The position numbers and the translations under genes were made by a program. From Colocasia esculenta (Eukaryota; Streptophyta; Magnoliopsida; Alismatales; Araceae): a stretch of 64,000 nucleotides of DNA. Location of the stretch: assembly GCA_014218235.1 (NCBI GenBank), contig CM024766.1:71227207-71291206 (forward strand), written 5' to 3'. The first letter of the stretch is position 1; every line of letters starts with the position of its first letter. The notes beneath the pieces were generated by a model that was not told the origin of the DNA, did not search any database, and saw only the letters and a program-made list of their open reading frames with translations. Positions 1-10,725 of the stretch are shown in pieces.

Positions 1-211
1 CACCTATATCCATTTATATAGCCTTATCTTGATCTGTAATAATTTCCTTTGGTGAAACTCAACCTTTTGCTCCTAACCAACTCTGAAATACCCATGTAAA
101 TGTTTCAGTCTTGTCATTACATAGCAGTGCACACCCAAGTAAGACAGACTGTCCATGGTGATTCACCCCAACAAAAGGAGCAAATGGCATTTCATATCTG
201 TTGGTTAGATA
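1..211 (-). pseudogene. FAR1/MULE transposase, central catalytic part (split gene, downstream half)
   Basis: The minus strand reads the start of a MULE-type transposase catalytic domain: TYLTNRYEMPFAPFVGVNHH followed by GQSVLLGCALL and FTWVFQSWL. This is the conserved block of FAR1/FHY3-derived and Mutator-like transposases, which cut and join transposon DNA in the nucleus; domesticated members are light-signalling transcription factors. The frame runs off the window start, so the C-terminus is unseen. Its upstream half lies at 28825-29597. The break is the insertion of gypsy element G1: the bases at 211 join in frame to those at 28825 once G1 and one TSD copy are removed. The apparent methionine start further right lies inside the G1 LTR and is spurious. 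Whether this was a mobile MULE or a FAR1-related host gene cannot be decided here; a transposon is more likely given the surroundings. Confidence 0.85.
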
Positions 212-216
212 AGTGG
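212..216. repeat. Target-site duplication AGTGG, left copy (G1)
   Basis: AGTGG lies directly before the TG of the left G1 LTR and again at 28820-28824 directly after the CA of the right LTR. Five-base duplications are the product of LTR-retrotransposon integrase. The match fixes the outer limits of the 28.6-kb nest. Confidence 0.93.
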
Positions 217-2551
217 TGTAAGAATCGGCTCCCTTGGGCCTTGGCCCCATCCTCAGGGTCACGCTGGACTTGCTAGTCATGACGGTGTCGCGATAGCATG
301 GTCGGTCGCGACAGGCTTCTTGTCGCGCCCGCCTTGGGCATCGCATCATTACCACGACGAAAAGGGGTGTCGCGTTCTTGTCGCACCATCTACAGGCGAT
401 GCGACTTTGTTCTGACCATTCTGACTGATTGTCCTTTCTATCAGAACGGCCTTATCGGGTGTCAGGCGCGTACAGTGTTGACGTGACCTGGAAGGCCATC
501 GCTTTATGGTTTTCCTGGTCTTCGAGGTTTGACCGCTTTTGGTGTCGTGCCGGGGTAGGCGGTCACGACCTGCAAGGTGGTCGCAAGATGGTTGTTGTCG
601 CGCTAGCCCGACCCTTCGTGTTTCGGGGGCCATTGGTTTAAAACCGAGGCAAGCGCCCATTTCCCCCTCTCTCCTTCCTTTCTTCTACTTCTTCCTTCAT
701 CTTCCTCCCCGAGCCCTCTATCTTCTTCCGGTCTGTTCGTGGTGCTCGTGGCGAGGAGGTGATGTCTCCTTAGTGTAGGCGATGTGCTCGTGATGCTTGG
801 AGCGAGGAGGTGGTGGTCATTCTTACGTGAAGGCCCCAACGGGTCAGCTCTACTCCTTGAGATAGGGACCCCCCCCCCCCCCCCCCCTTCTCTTCCTCTC
901 ATTCTAGCATGCTCCCCTTCCCCTTGAGATTCTTACTTTCCTCGTCGTGGTTGGGGTTTGGGAATGAGAGATCCATGCTTCGTTCGTGGAGAGGTTTTCC
1001 TTGAGCGTAGGATATCCTTGTTTAAATGAATGATTCGTGGGGTTTGAGGGTGGTTTGCCTCATCTACTTGCTTTCCTAGAGTCTCCATGCTCACCTCCCC
1101 CGATTGGTGTTGTTGTGGTGGTTTTTAAGACGATCCTTGGGAGGACTATCCCGGGGCCCCCTTCGACTGAGGTCACGACTGGCCTGAGGGTCACGATGAT
1201 GTCGCGATGCATGCACTGACCGCGAAAGCCTTGGCTGTCACGGTGGGCATGGACATCGTGACTTCATCGTGATGACCAGGGGCGTCGCGACATTATCACG
1301 ACCGGCCTTAGCGTCGCGACAGTATCGCGACAGCCATGGGCATCGTGACAGTAACAGATTCAAGTAAGTTATGTGAAGTCTGTTTCTCATTGAGTCTTCA
1401 CCGTTCTTGGTTCTTTCTGTAATCGTGGCACTAGTGCTAGTTCCTAGTACGGTCCTACACTAGTCGTTCGCCCGAAGCTCAGCACCCGAGGGCCTGTCCG
1501 GTGAGAGGTTGTTACCATTTACCTGGGACCCCTGTCCCTGTGCACCCGTAGAGGGAGTACTCTAGGCAACGAGCGTGCTCGAGTCATGGACTCTAGAGCA
1601 GAGGGGAAAATGGTGGTTAGGACAGAAGCGACGAGTTGTTTGCAGAGCTCTCGTAGTTGGTCTGGGACACCGAGGTCGTTCGGAGTTCTTCCCGGTGTAG
1701 ACCAGCTAGTCCTTGTTCTCACTACCTCACTCTTTGTGGCCCTGGAACCACCTAGAGAGGTTAGACGTGGAACCGTAGTCCGACCAGACTACGACAGTTA
1801 CTATTGTAGTTACTTGTGTTCCTACCCCCACTCTGACGAGATGTGGAGGTCTGGACTTGGGTCGAGGGTAAGACGTAAGTGGATGCTCCTGACTGGTCGA
1901 CTAGTGGTAGTGGTTTCCGTAGCTAGTGTCTCTTGTCCAGGTAGGGTTCTTCTGTCTGTGTTGCCAGCCGTGTGGTGGTCATGAGGTGCAGGTTCTGCGG
2001 AGTTTCTGACCATGTTGTCCCTTCCATACCGTTGTTAATTAGTAGTTTTGCTTCTGCACTTTCCTGTGTAGGTTAGAATATATTACTGTTTTCTTTTACT
2101 TTAATTATGTATATTTTTTCCTACTTGTTAGACCCAGTAGGAGATTGGTAGTCCCTACTGAGCTTCTGTTGTGAAGCTCATCCCTCCTTTTTGCACGTGA
2201 GACTTCCTAATAGCGGCAGGGTGTGCGTCGGCCAGAGTAGACGGGGCAGTCATCGTCATCCCCGTAGCTAGCAGTGGGACTCCCCTTTTCTTTAGTTGAA
2301 GTGCCTTGTCCTTCCCCTTTGCTTACTTGTACTCGCTGTGTGTTGGGACTGTACCTAGAGCGATACGCAGTGGTCTCCCTCTTTCTTCTGCTTCCGTGTG
2401 TGTGCCCTAGTTTAGTAGTTGACATTTATTTCATTTACATATTCTGTTAGACTTGTGTTATAGCCCTTTCGGGTCCCCAGATCCGTGGACGGCGACCACG
2501 ACAATCGGGTCCTCGGCTTGGGCTGAGGGTCAGGTTCTCAGGGTCATTATA
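217..2551 (+). repeat. G1 5' LTR
   Basis: The LTR starts TGTAAGAATC and ends CATTATA just before the primer site. It aligns end to end with 26459-28819. It is shorter mainly because it lacks a segment of about 25 bases, present near 28544-28570, at about 2303. Its first 450 bases and the stretch near 1190-1350 are rich in (G)TCGCGAC-like palindromic motifs. GGTTTAAAACC near 636 followed by a pyrimidine-rich tract could be the core promoter, which is inference. A run of 19 C at 869-887 is absent from the other LTR and may be a replication or assembly artefact. Confidence 0.9.
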
Positions 2552-2553
2552 GC

Positions 2554-2564
2554 TGGTATCAGAG
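2554..2564 (+). promoter_or_regulatory. G1 primer-binding site (initiator tRNA-Met type)
   Basis: TGGTATCAGAG lies two bases after the 5' LTR. It is complementary to the 3' end of plant initiator tRNA-Met, the usual primer of plant gypsy and copia elements. Confidence 0.9.
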
Positions 2565-2680
2565 TGAGAGTCTAACAGGACTTCTAGTGGATTTAAACTA
2601 CAACCAGGAAGTCCCAATTGAAGTATAAGTACACTACTAGCTGCCCGAGTTAGTATCGTTAACCTTGTTGGTTGTGCGTC

Positions 2681-4256
2681 ATGCAGGATATGGCTCCGTA
2701 TAGGCGCAGACAGACCAGAGAGCTGATGGAGCAATAGGCTGAGTCTGATATGCCAGCGCTAGGGCAGGTTCAGGAGGATCTGTCAGTGGAGGAGTCTATG
2801 GCACAGCCTCAAGAGGTAGCAGCAGTGGCACAGGGTGAGCAACAGAAGCAGTGGCAACAGCACCCACCACAGCAATACGAGGATTGGTTCCCCATAGCCG
2901 AGCAATTTTTCAGGGCCATGTTCCAGGGGACATGGCAGCCTGGGTAGGCAGAAGTGGGTGGACAACCGCCAATACCTCCCCCAGTAGTTCCAGAGCAGCA
3001 GGTAGATCCACCAGTAGCGCAGCTAGTTGTGCAGCAGACGTCGGGTACTGGGAGTACTCGAGCTAACAGGAGGAGGACAGCAATGACTGAGGATAGGACT
3101 GCCCTCTTGGAGAGGTTTTTGCGTCTCTGACCACCAACGTTCTTTGGAAACTACAACCCAGATAGGGCTGAGAGTTGGACTCATGAGTTGGAACATATGT
3201 TCGAGACCATGGAGTGCGCCAAGGAGGATCAGGTGAGATTGGCAGTATATCAGCTCAAGGGACCAGCCCATAAGCTAGTGGTGGAGGGTTCAAAGGCAGA
3301 CACACTTCCCAGGGCAGTGATTGGATCAAGTTTCTTGGCAGTGGTTCTTGGAGGTTTTCAACGGCGAGTATTTCCTAGACTATGCTCGACGTGAGAGACA
3401 AGATCAGTTTCATAAGCTGACACAGGGGGACATGACTGTTGCACAGTATCATCAGAAGTTTTTCGGTTGTTGAGGCATGTTCCCCATGTGGCTAGCAACG
3501 AGCAGGGTTCGTTGTAGAACTAAGGCCAGACTTGTGGTGGGGCATGACCGCTCATATGTGTGCCACTTTGGGAGTGGCAGTGGCTAAGGCCACCACCTTG
3601 GAGAGAGAGGCCTGGCTGCCCCAGCAGTAGAGAGGAGCTTCCTCTAGGACCACCCCATACCAGCGTCCCACTGGTAGCCGCGGCAGTGCAACTTCTTCCT
3701 CTTCTTCAGGTTCGGGCAGCTTCGGCCTGCACTCGAGGTTCAGGCATATGACCACTCGTAGGGTTGGGGGGAGCCGACAGTAGAAGCGCCAATCGAGGTT
3801 TGCAGAACAGTCGGTCCAGCAGGGAGCCGAGCAGGGCAGGAAGGAGGTGACCTATCACACGTGCAGTTTACCAGGCCATTACAGGAGGAATTGCCCGATG
3901 GGGCAAGTCCAGCAACCACAACAGCCTGTGTAGTTGCAGTTTACTCAGCAGTTGCCATAGTACCAGTACCCTCCACGGCAGTAGCAGACACCCCGGCAGC
4001 AACAGCAATTGGGACAGTACCATCAGCAGCCTCAGTAGTTCCAGTAGTACCATCCGCCTCAGCAGTTCTAGTCGTACCACCAGCAGCAGCAGCAGGGACA
4101 ACACCAGTATCCGCCGCATTCGCAGTAGCACCGTAGGCACCACAGCGTGAGCGTGGTCGTCGTCGTGTGATGGCTCTTACCAGGGAGGAGGCCGAGGCAT
4201 TGAACCTGGTCGTAGGTACTTTGCCTATCCCTAGTAGAGCTGCTCGTGTTCTGGTT
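2681..4256 (+). pseudogene. G1 gag and start of protease (broken)
   Basis: The likely start is the ATG at 2681 (MQDMAPYRRRQTRELMEQ), closed at once by TAG at 2735. Homology continues through all three frames. WTHELEHMFETMECAKEDQV near 3180 and LAVYQLKG near 3240 are the retrotransposon gag fold. Around 3860-3900 there is a nucleic-acid-binding zinc knuckle, TYHTCSLPGHYRRNC, whose first Cys appears changed to Tyr. The protease begins near 4170 (MALTREEAEALN) and is cut at RVLV by the insertion of L2. Gln/Pro-rich tracts at 2800-2900 and 3900-4140 are the low-complexity linkers common in these gags. Several frameshifts and stops make it non-functional. Confidence 0.85.
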
Positions 4257-7212
4257 TGTAACGACCCGACATCCCGGACCCCCGCCAGGGACCCCGAAGG
4301 TCGTGCCGCCACCCACAGATCCGAAGACTCGGAAGGGTTAGAATTTAGTCCAGTGAGATAAGCAGTGAATTCAAATAACTATAACAAGAAAGTTCGTACA
4401 TTAATGAGGAAATTATGTACAACATGTCCCAAATAAAAGTACAGGTACAGAAAGAAAGGTGCAATCGTTAAGGGGCATACCCGAAGGACTTGCAAAAAGT
4501 CCACTCTCAACTCACTCCTGGTACAAGAGCACTCAAGCTCACAACTCACACTGCTGGCAACGAACGGCGAACAAGCCGCCACCATGACCGTCTGGCAACG
4601 AACTCCTGCGACAGCGAGTCCCTACCTGAAGAGAGTAGGGGGGTGAGCCTCGCGAACAAGGCTCAGAAGGGATAACCAGTCCCTTACCAGCCAGAGCAGC
4701 AGGAACTCCAACAAAAGTGGAAGCAAACTACTCTAGAAAGCAGTAAAGCGGGAAACACCTACTGCAGAGTACTACAAAGCAGCGGAACAGAGAAACGCCT
4801 CGACCACGACCCAGGGCAAGCCAAACACGACTCCCGCAAAACCAGCGGAGTCAAACACATGTGGAAGCAACTAGAGTAATGCCATGACCCGCAACCAGGG
4901 TCGGGCCAGAGCAACACAATGCGGAAGCAAACCCTCGGCACACGCCCGCCGAGACAACGGAGCTCACGGAACACCGGAGCGACCAAGTGAGACCAGAGTC
5001 TCACGACACAGCACCAACATCCAGAACCTCCACAAGGTTGGGAAGGAACAACCAGGTGTCACCCCGAGAGACACCAAGCAACCAAGTGAGAACGACGTCT
5101 CACCACCAGGCATGGCCACCTCAGACTGCCACAAGGTTGAGGGCCCACATGCAGAACCCCACCTGCACCTCGGACATACCACGAGGTCATGGAACTACAC
5201 ACTCCGATACCACCAAGGATGACACCAAGGAACGGGTTACCGAAACAGTAATTGGATGCCTGTACAAGGCACCCCGATAGAACCCGCAGAGCGGAAACCA
5301 CTAACCACGGCCCACGAGGCTAAACCAACCAAACCCATGGGACTAGACATGGCGAGGCTACAACCACCGTGCAGACTAGGGCGATGAGAAACCCGATCTC
5401 AGAAACAGCATGAGAAACACCGTCACAACAAGAGCAACCAACCCACCGCCACAGGCAGCTAAGAGAGGGACACACAGTCCACCCCTCTTGCAAGCCGGCT
5501 GCCGACTCCCGCCTACAACCTCCCCGGTAGAGTGAGGCTAGCGAGCCACAGCCAAGAACACAACCACAAACACCGCAGTCCGGCCGAACTGCAGCCCCAC
5601 GCCTGACCTCCCTATGCGGCTCCGGAACCAACGCAGAGTGAGGCAGTGAGAAGGATTAGCTGGTCCGCACCGAACGAGCACCTCAACCACCTCGGAGACC
5701 CAGACCCATCTAAGAGAGCTCTACAAATGACTCTACGCCGCTGTCCCCACCGTTTTCCCCTCCGCTTTGAGTCCGCCACACTCGGTTGTCAACCCGAGCA
5801 CACTCGTAGCCCAGAGAACTCCCTCAACAGGCTCCCGAGGATGGGGGCCCCAGGTAACGGTAACAACCTATCTCGCGGACAAGCCCTCAAGTGCCGAGCG
5901 CCGAGCGAAAGAGAACTGGCATGGCAACCACCAACAGAAACAGCACAGCGGGCTTGTAACCAAGACAAGCCCAGCAGGCACAGGCACCCCTTCCAGAAAC
6001 CCCCAGAAGGGCTGTCGGCCAATGCCGGCACACACGGCACAGCCCGAGAAACTGGAACACCACAGACAGAATAGAAACCACTGCTCTTCTAATAATCGAT
6101 TGACAGACAGACAATCGATTATTAGACAGACGCGAGCCTCCCAGCACAACCGCTAGGACACGGCCATGAAGGTGTCACCTTCAATCACTGAACGCACGGA
6201 GGCAACCTGCCGCGTTCCCACCAGAAGGTCCTAAGGGCAACCCTGCCTTGGGGAACACGCCGACATGCCAACCGTGGCCACGGAAAACACCCGAGGCAGA
6301 CCAGGTCTTGTCGCGCCCTCCTAAGCCATCGCGATACAGGAAATCAAGTCGCGACACCCTTGTCATGACGGCCGACCAGGCCGCGACAGCAACATTGTCG
6401 CGACAGCCAACTGGGTTGTGACATGACCCTCATCGCGACGGCCAACCGCGTCGCGATAAGGTCGCGTCAGACCGGGGCGACGCCTTCTCTAATATCGTGA
6501 CGCACTCGGCGGTCGCAACATTAGCTGGAAGGCCGACCGTCAGAATGCTACATCCCGGGATCGCCACAACTACACTAAGCACACCACAACTGGGAGGGGA
6601 GCATGGGGAAAGTAGTAAACACAAGCATTCCACAAAATGGACTTCCAATCCACACCAACAAGAAAAGGCACAAAAATACCTACCGATTAGATGAAACCAA
6701 ACCCCCCAAGGGGCCTTCACGACGAGCTTGCCACCTCCTCCTCGCTCCAAGACGCTCCGCCGCTCCACCATGAGCTCGTCGGCGACTCCACCACGCCCAA
6801 GCCACCGGAGAAGGAGAGGGGGAACTTCTCCTCCTCAGGGAGGAGAAGGAAAGGAGAAAAGCCAAAAGAGGGGGAAGGGGCGCCGGCCAAGGCTTTTAGC
6901 CTCCGGCCCCAGAACGCGACGGGGCGGGGCGTCGCGATACAAACCTTATCGCGACGGCAGCCCAGGCCGCGACCAAAACGCGCCCTCCCTGGGCGCCGCG
7001 ACAACCCGACAGGTCAGTCTACCACGCCTACCATTCTGACAGGCGTCAGACGACCAAAAGCAGAAAGCAGTCGCGACCCGTTGACTGGGCGCGACAAGAA
7101 CACGACGCCAATGGCGGTCGCAATAGGGATGACTGTCGCGACTGGCACCTCCGTCACGACAAGGCCAGTCATCCCTCAGACAATGGAAAGCCAGAATGCT
7201 CGAGATGTTACA
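4257..7212 (-). repeat. L2 3' LTR (left copy)
   Basis: It aligns with 10726-13766 and with 60028-62967. It lacks about 80 bases of TCGCGAC-rich sequence near 6333 that the right copy has at about 12809-12888. Divergence by eye is several percent, mostly transitions, so the insertion is not recent. Confidence 0.9.
6089..6125. repeat. Perfect 14-bp inverted repeat in the L2 LTR (left copy)
   Basis: CTAATAATCGATTG at 6089-6102 and its exact complement CAATCGATTATTAG at 6112-6125 flank a 9-base spacer made of ACAGACAGA. The same structure is at 12566-12602, and a weakened version lies near 61798-61832 in the second family member. It can form a stable hairpin in DNA or RNA. A role in termination, packaging or protein binding is inference. 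Confidence 0.9.
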
Positions 7213-8359
7213 ATACATCCAACAAAAAAATAATTTCATCCTCAAAATCAAAGGCGAAACCCGGTCGGAGGAAACAACAGGTGCAAAGGGACCACTAGGT
7301 CGTACTACGACTTCCCGATGGTCAACACCACGACCTCGTCACAAAGGGACTGCCAAACCAGACATCCGACAGCTCACAGGGCGCACAACAACGGCACAAA
7401 GCACACAAGCAGATGTCAACAACTCCACAGGCACGGCGTGCACCAAGCCGACTAGAAACACTGAAAACGCCAATCGAAAACCACGACTGAGCCCTCAACA
7501 GCCCACACTGTTGAGACCAACCGGTCAGTAACTCCCTCTGTCACCAACGACTAGACAGAGATCCTAGCTACTGACGGAAAATCGAGAAAACGGCAAGAGG
7601 TCATCCACAAGACTCCGCTGAATGGCTCCACACAACTTAGCAACAGCTAGCACCTACGGCAAGGTCAAACGAGAGTTTCTTAATGGTGACCCAAAACCAA
7701 GCGAGAAACACGCACGTGGAGAACCCACAGCGAGCAAGACAGTGTCCATCGGGACAACTAGATCTCACCCAGATCATCCTCGTGGTCCGAAAAGGACACA
7801 CAACGACTATGGAGCCACAGAAAGCTAAACCACACGTTCCACAGACACACGCGCAGAGACAAAACCAAGGAAGACGTCTGAAGTTGGCAAGACCAAGCAA
7901 CTCAAGACATCGGCAACCCGCACAAGGAAATGAAACAACTACAAAGGTCGAAAGCAATGCATCGACCTCAAAGGGACCCAAAGCGAAGCAGGGTACCCCA
8001 ACCGAACACACTCACTTCCCAAAGCGAGAGGGAAAACCCAGACACAGGCCACGGCCAAGGCCTGGCGTACCACCGATAGGGCTACCTAGACAAGGCAAAG
8101 CAGCCACCCCACAGTGGTAATGGTACGACCACACGGCATTGGCCAGCACAAAGTGTCCCAGAGGCAGAAAGCTCAACGCCTCGAACACCGAGCAAACTCA
8201 GGAAACGACGCATAAAGCTCACGATCAGAGCATACGGCACGGCACACGGTGCCAACACCAACACCAGGATCCACCCAAGGTGCAACACAATGCACTAAGG
8301 CTCCAGAAATAACAGAACAAACCACTCGAGCACGAGCACATGGTGCCACCACAAGCACC

Positions 8360-8625
8360 AAAACTCGCCAAGATGCAACACAGTTGCACCAACGGCCGAA
8401 ACAACATGACTAACAAGAAGGACTCTCCACAAGAGACCTTCCAAAAGCCGCCCACAAGAAACCGCAAGCCACAAAGGGTAGAACAGGCCACACCGGCCAC
8501 GGACCCTCAAGGCACAGGGACACAAAACATCGGAAAGAAACACGCTCAAGGTGCAGTACGCGACTGCACCAACGGCCTGAAATGACTCATGACCAACCGG
8601 AAGGGACTCTCCACAAGAGACCCAC
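8360..8625. repeat. Diverged tandem repeat of about 180 bp in L2 interior
   Basis: A block containing TGCACCAACGGCC and then GACTCTCCACAAGAGACC occurs near 8380-8440 and again near 8560-8620, about 180 bases apart. A weaker relative (GGTGCAACACAATGCAC) lies near 8279. Confidence 0.55.
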
Positions 8626-9514
8626 AAGAGAAAAACACACGGGAATCCAGCAGCTTGAAGAGCGCAACAACTACATTGGCTCTGAGAAGCCCACAACACA
8701 AGGCACCGCTCCCCCCACGCAAGCAGAGAGGGCCACACACCAAACGGCGACAAGTACCTCCAAGGCACAGGCCAAGGTACAAGCCAAAACACACCCCGGA
8801 ACGATGCCTACACAAGCAAGCCAAACCAACAAAAATCGGTGCTGCCTCACATGGAACACAAGGCACGCTACCCCACATCGTTCCGTCAGGCAACAAGAAA
8901 CCAACATAACAAGAGACGGGACAATAGGTCACCACAACCTATCGCACCACAAAGAAACCACGCGCACTATGGGAGCAACCAGCTCAACCTCAAGACAGCA
9001 CAAGGGGAGGGACCTTCACCACAAAGGTCGCCACAGTGTGAAAACACGGCACCAACTGCCCTGCCAGCACCACCACCCCGAGCAACCAATGGAAAGCAGG
9101 GGAAGGAGACCCTTACAACGAGTCTCTTACACATGCAAGGGAAAACCACTAAACGAGACTGGCACTTCCACATAAGCACAACCAGCCAGACACCCATGGC
9201 ACTCACAAGACCACCATCTGGCAGAGCCCACAGGGCATGAGAAATGAAGCCAACCTCCCGATCCTGGGGATACATGAAGTCCCACCAGCGCAACCGGGAA
9301 ACCCGAAAAATGATCAAGAAGACAAACTCGCCAGCACCACGGCCAGACACACGGTCAGAGGCACCACACCTTGACCGACAACACCCAGGTAGATTGTAAC
9401 ACGGACAGTCCAACCGGAAATAGCAACAACTCATCTCCACATAGAGAGAGAGCAGCGACAAGCAAAACAAACACAAGGCAGCTTGTGGAGGACCTCCACC
9501 CAAAGCGGCAATAG

Positions 9515-10085
9515 CCATTTTGGAAACCATCACCAGAACACAGCCCAAACAAACGGCCAACAGAGAGAACACAACAGACAGTGGAAGCAACACAACTGGT
9601 TCTAAGGGAACCCCCCCCCCCCACCAGAACCACCAGGACATCGTTCTGGGAAAACCCACCAGAACGCACCAGCCACACAATAGCAGCATACCTCAACCCT
9701 AAGGTAGCACAACAACCGGCAGAAACAAGCCTGGAACAGTCCTGAGAGCAACCCTCACCAGGACAACAGCCAACAGTTCTAGAAAACATCACCAGAACAC
9801 AGGGCAACCAAGCGATGCACCTCCATCCAGAGGGCAACACAACAGCAACCAACCAGAAAATAGAGACCTCAATCCAAAGAGGCAACACAGCGGAAGACTT
9901 TAACAAGTACAGAAACAGTCCCGGAAGGAGAGGAACCCTCACTAGGACAACAACAAATAGTTCTGGAAAACACCACCAGAACACAGCAGCCAAGCGATGC
10001 ACCTCGACCGAGAGGGCAATGCCACAACAACCAGAAACGAGCACAACACAGTTCTGAGGAAACCTCACCTCCACCAGAACCAACA
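9515..10085. repeat. Diverged tandem repeat of about 185 bp in L2 interior
   Basis: Blocks with AGTTCTGGAAAACACCACCA or variants followed by CAAGCGATGCACCTC recur near 9775 and 9960, with weaker versions near 9520 and 9640. The spacing of the best pair is about 185 bases. The array is old, with about a quarter of positions changed by eye. Confidence 0.6.
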
Positions 10086-10712
10086 GAGAAGAACTTCGGG
10101 AACATCTCACTAGAGTTCACAACTAGCCAGCACAAAGCCGGCAACAACCACAAGCAGGTGTCGCAGCGCTCAACCAGCGGTGCAACACGGCACACAAGGC
10201 ATCTGCTTAGCTCAAGAAAAGACGCCGACTGAGCAGAACACAACGCACAATGGCGCACAGGCACACAAGACCAAACACACAGCCAACACAACACATACCC
10301 CAACAACAAGGGGGACATCCAACAAGGACTCACCCTAACAATAAGGGGACATCCAACAAGGCAACTACCTTCTACCGGATCCACAGGCAACATCCCTGCA
10401 CCGGTGAAGGCCACACCACACATAGGCTCTCTCAGCCTTCACGACACACCCACACGGACGCGCAGGCCGAAGACGAAGCCAACCGCAGCATGAGCGAAAC
10501 AACAACCACGCTCGAAGCACGCGCACCCAGCAACAGCAGCAACACTCTCCCGCAGATCACAGTCAGACCCTACTGGAAAGCTAGCCACCTGTAACAAAGA
10601 ACCAATTTATCACCTAACAGCAACTCTACATGAACGGGCCAACAGCGCACGGGTACCTTTCTTTGGGACAGCCATAGTTATTAACCCATTACAAATCTCT
10701 TTGGACCCCTGA

Positions 10713-10725
10713 GCTTTGATACCAC
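10713..10725 (-). promoter_or_regulatory. L2 primer-binding site
   Basis: The minus strand reads GTGGTATCAAAGC immediately after the L2 5' LTR. It matches the initiator tRNA-Met primer with one change from TGGTATCAGAGC and fixes the minus orientation of L2. Confidence 0.8.

Larger units (their letters stand above)
7213..10725 (-). other. L2 internal region without recognisable protein
   Basis: The tract from the primer site (10713-10725) to the LTR at 7212 has no CCHC knuckle, DSGA protease, Y/F-x-DD reverse transcriptase or HHCC integrase on either strand. AATTATTTTTTTGTTGG (minus, about 7220-7236) occupies the place of the polypurine tract. Homologous sequence follows the LTR at 62968-64000, so the non-coding interior is shared by the family and is not a private deletion. 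The segment around 7622-7828 is the best conserved part between the two copies that can be seen in this window. Confidence 0.75.

Noticed and set aside
869..887. Run of 19 C as a functional element
   Set aside because: It is absent from the other G1 LTR and is best seen as slippage or a sequencing artefact; similar C runs at 9610, 50367 and 54404 were treated the same way.
3900..4140. Possible CRISPR-like or microsatellite array in the CAG-rich tract
   Set aside because: It is the Gln-rich linker of G1 gag; there is no regular repeat-spacer structure.
6691..7233. Plus-strand open frame of 180 codons
   Set aside because: It lies inside the L2 LTR and depends on motif-rich, low-complexity sequence; the matching frame in the other LTRs is broken.
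8967..9689. Long minus-strand open frames (up to 251 codons) in the L2 interior
   Set aside because: They are Cys/Leu/Val-rich, share no motif with gag or pol, overlap each other in several frames, and are not kept as frames in the second family member. They follow from base composition.
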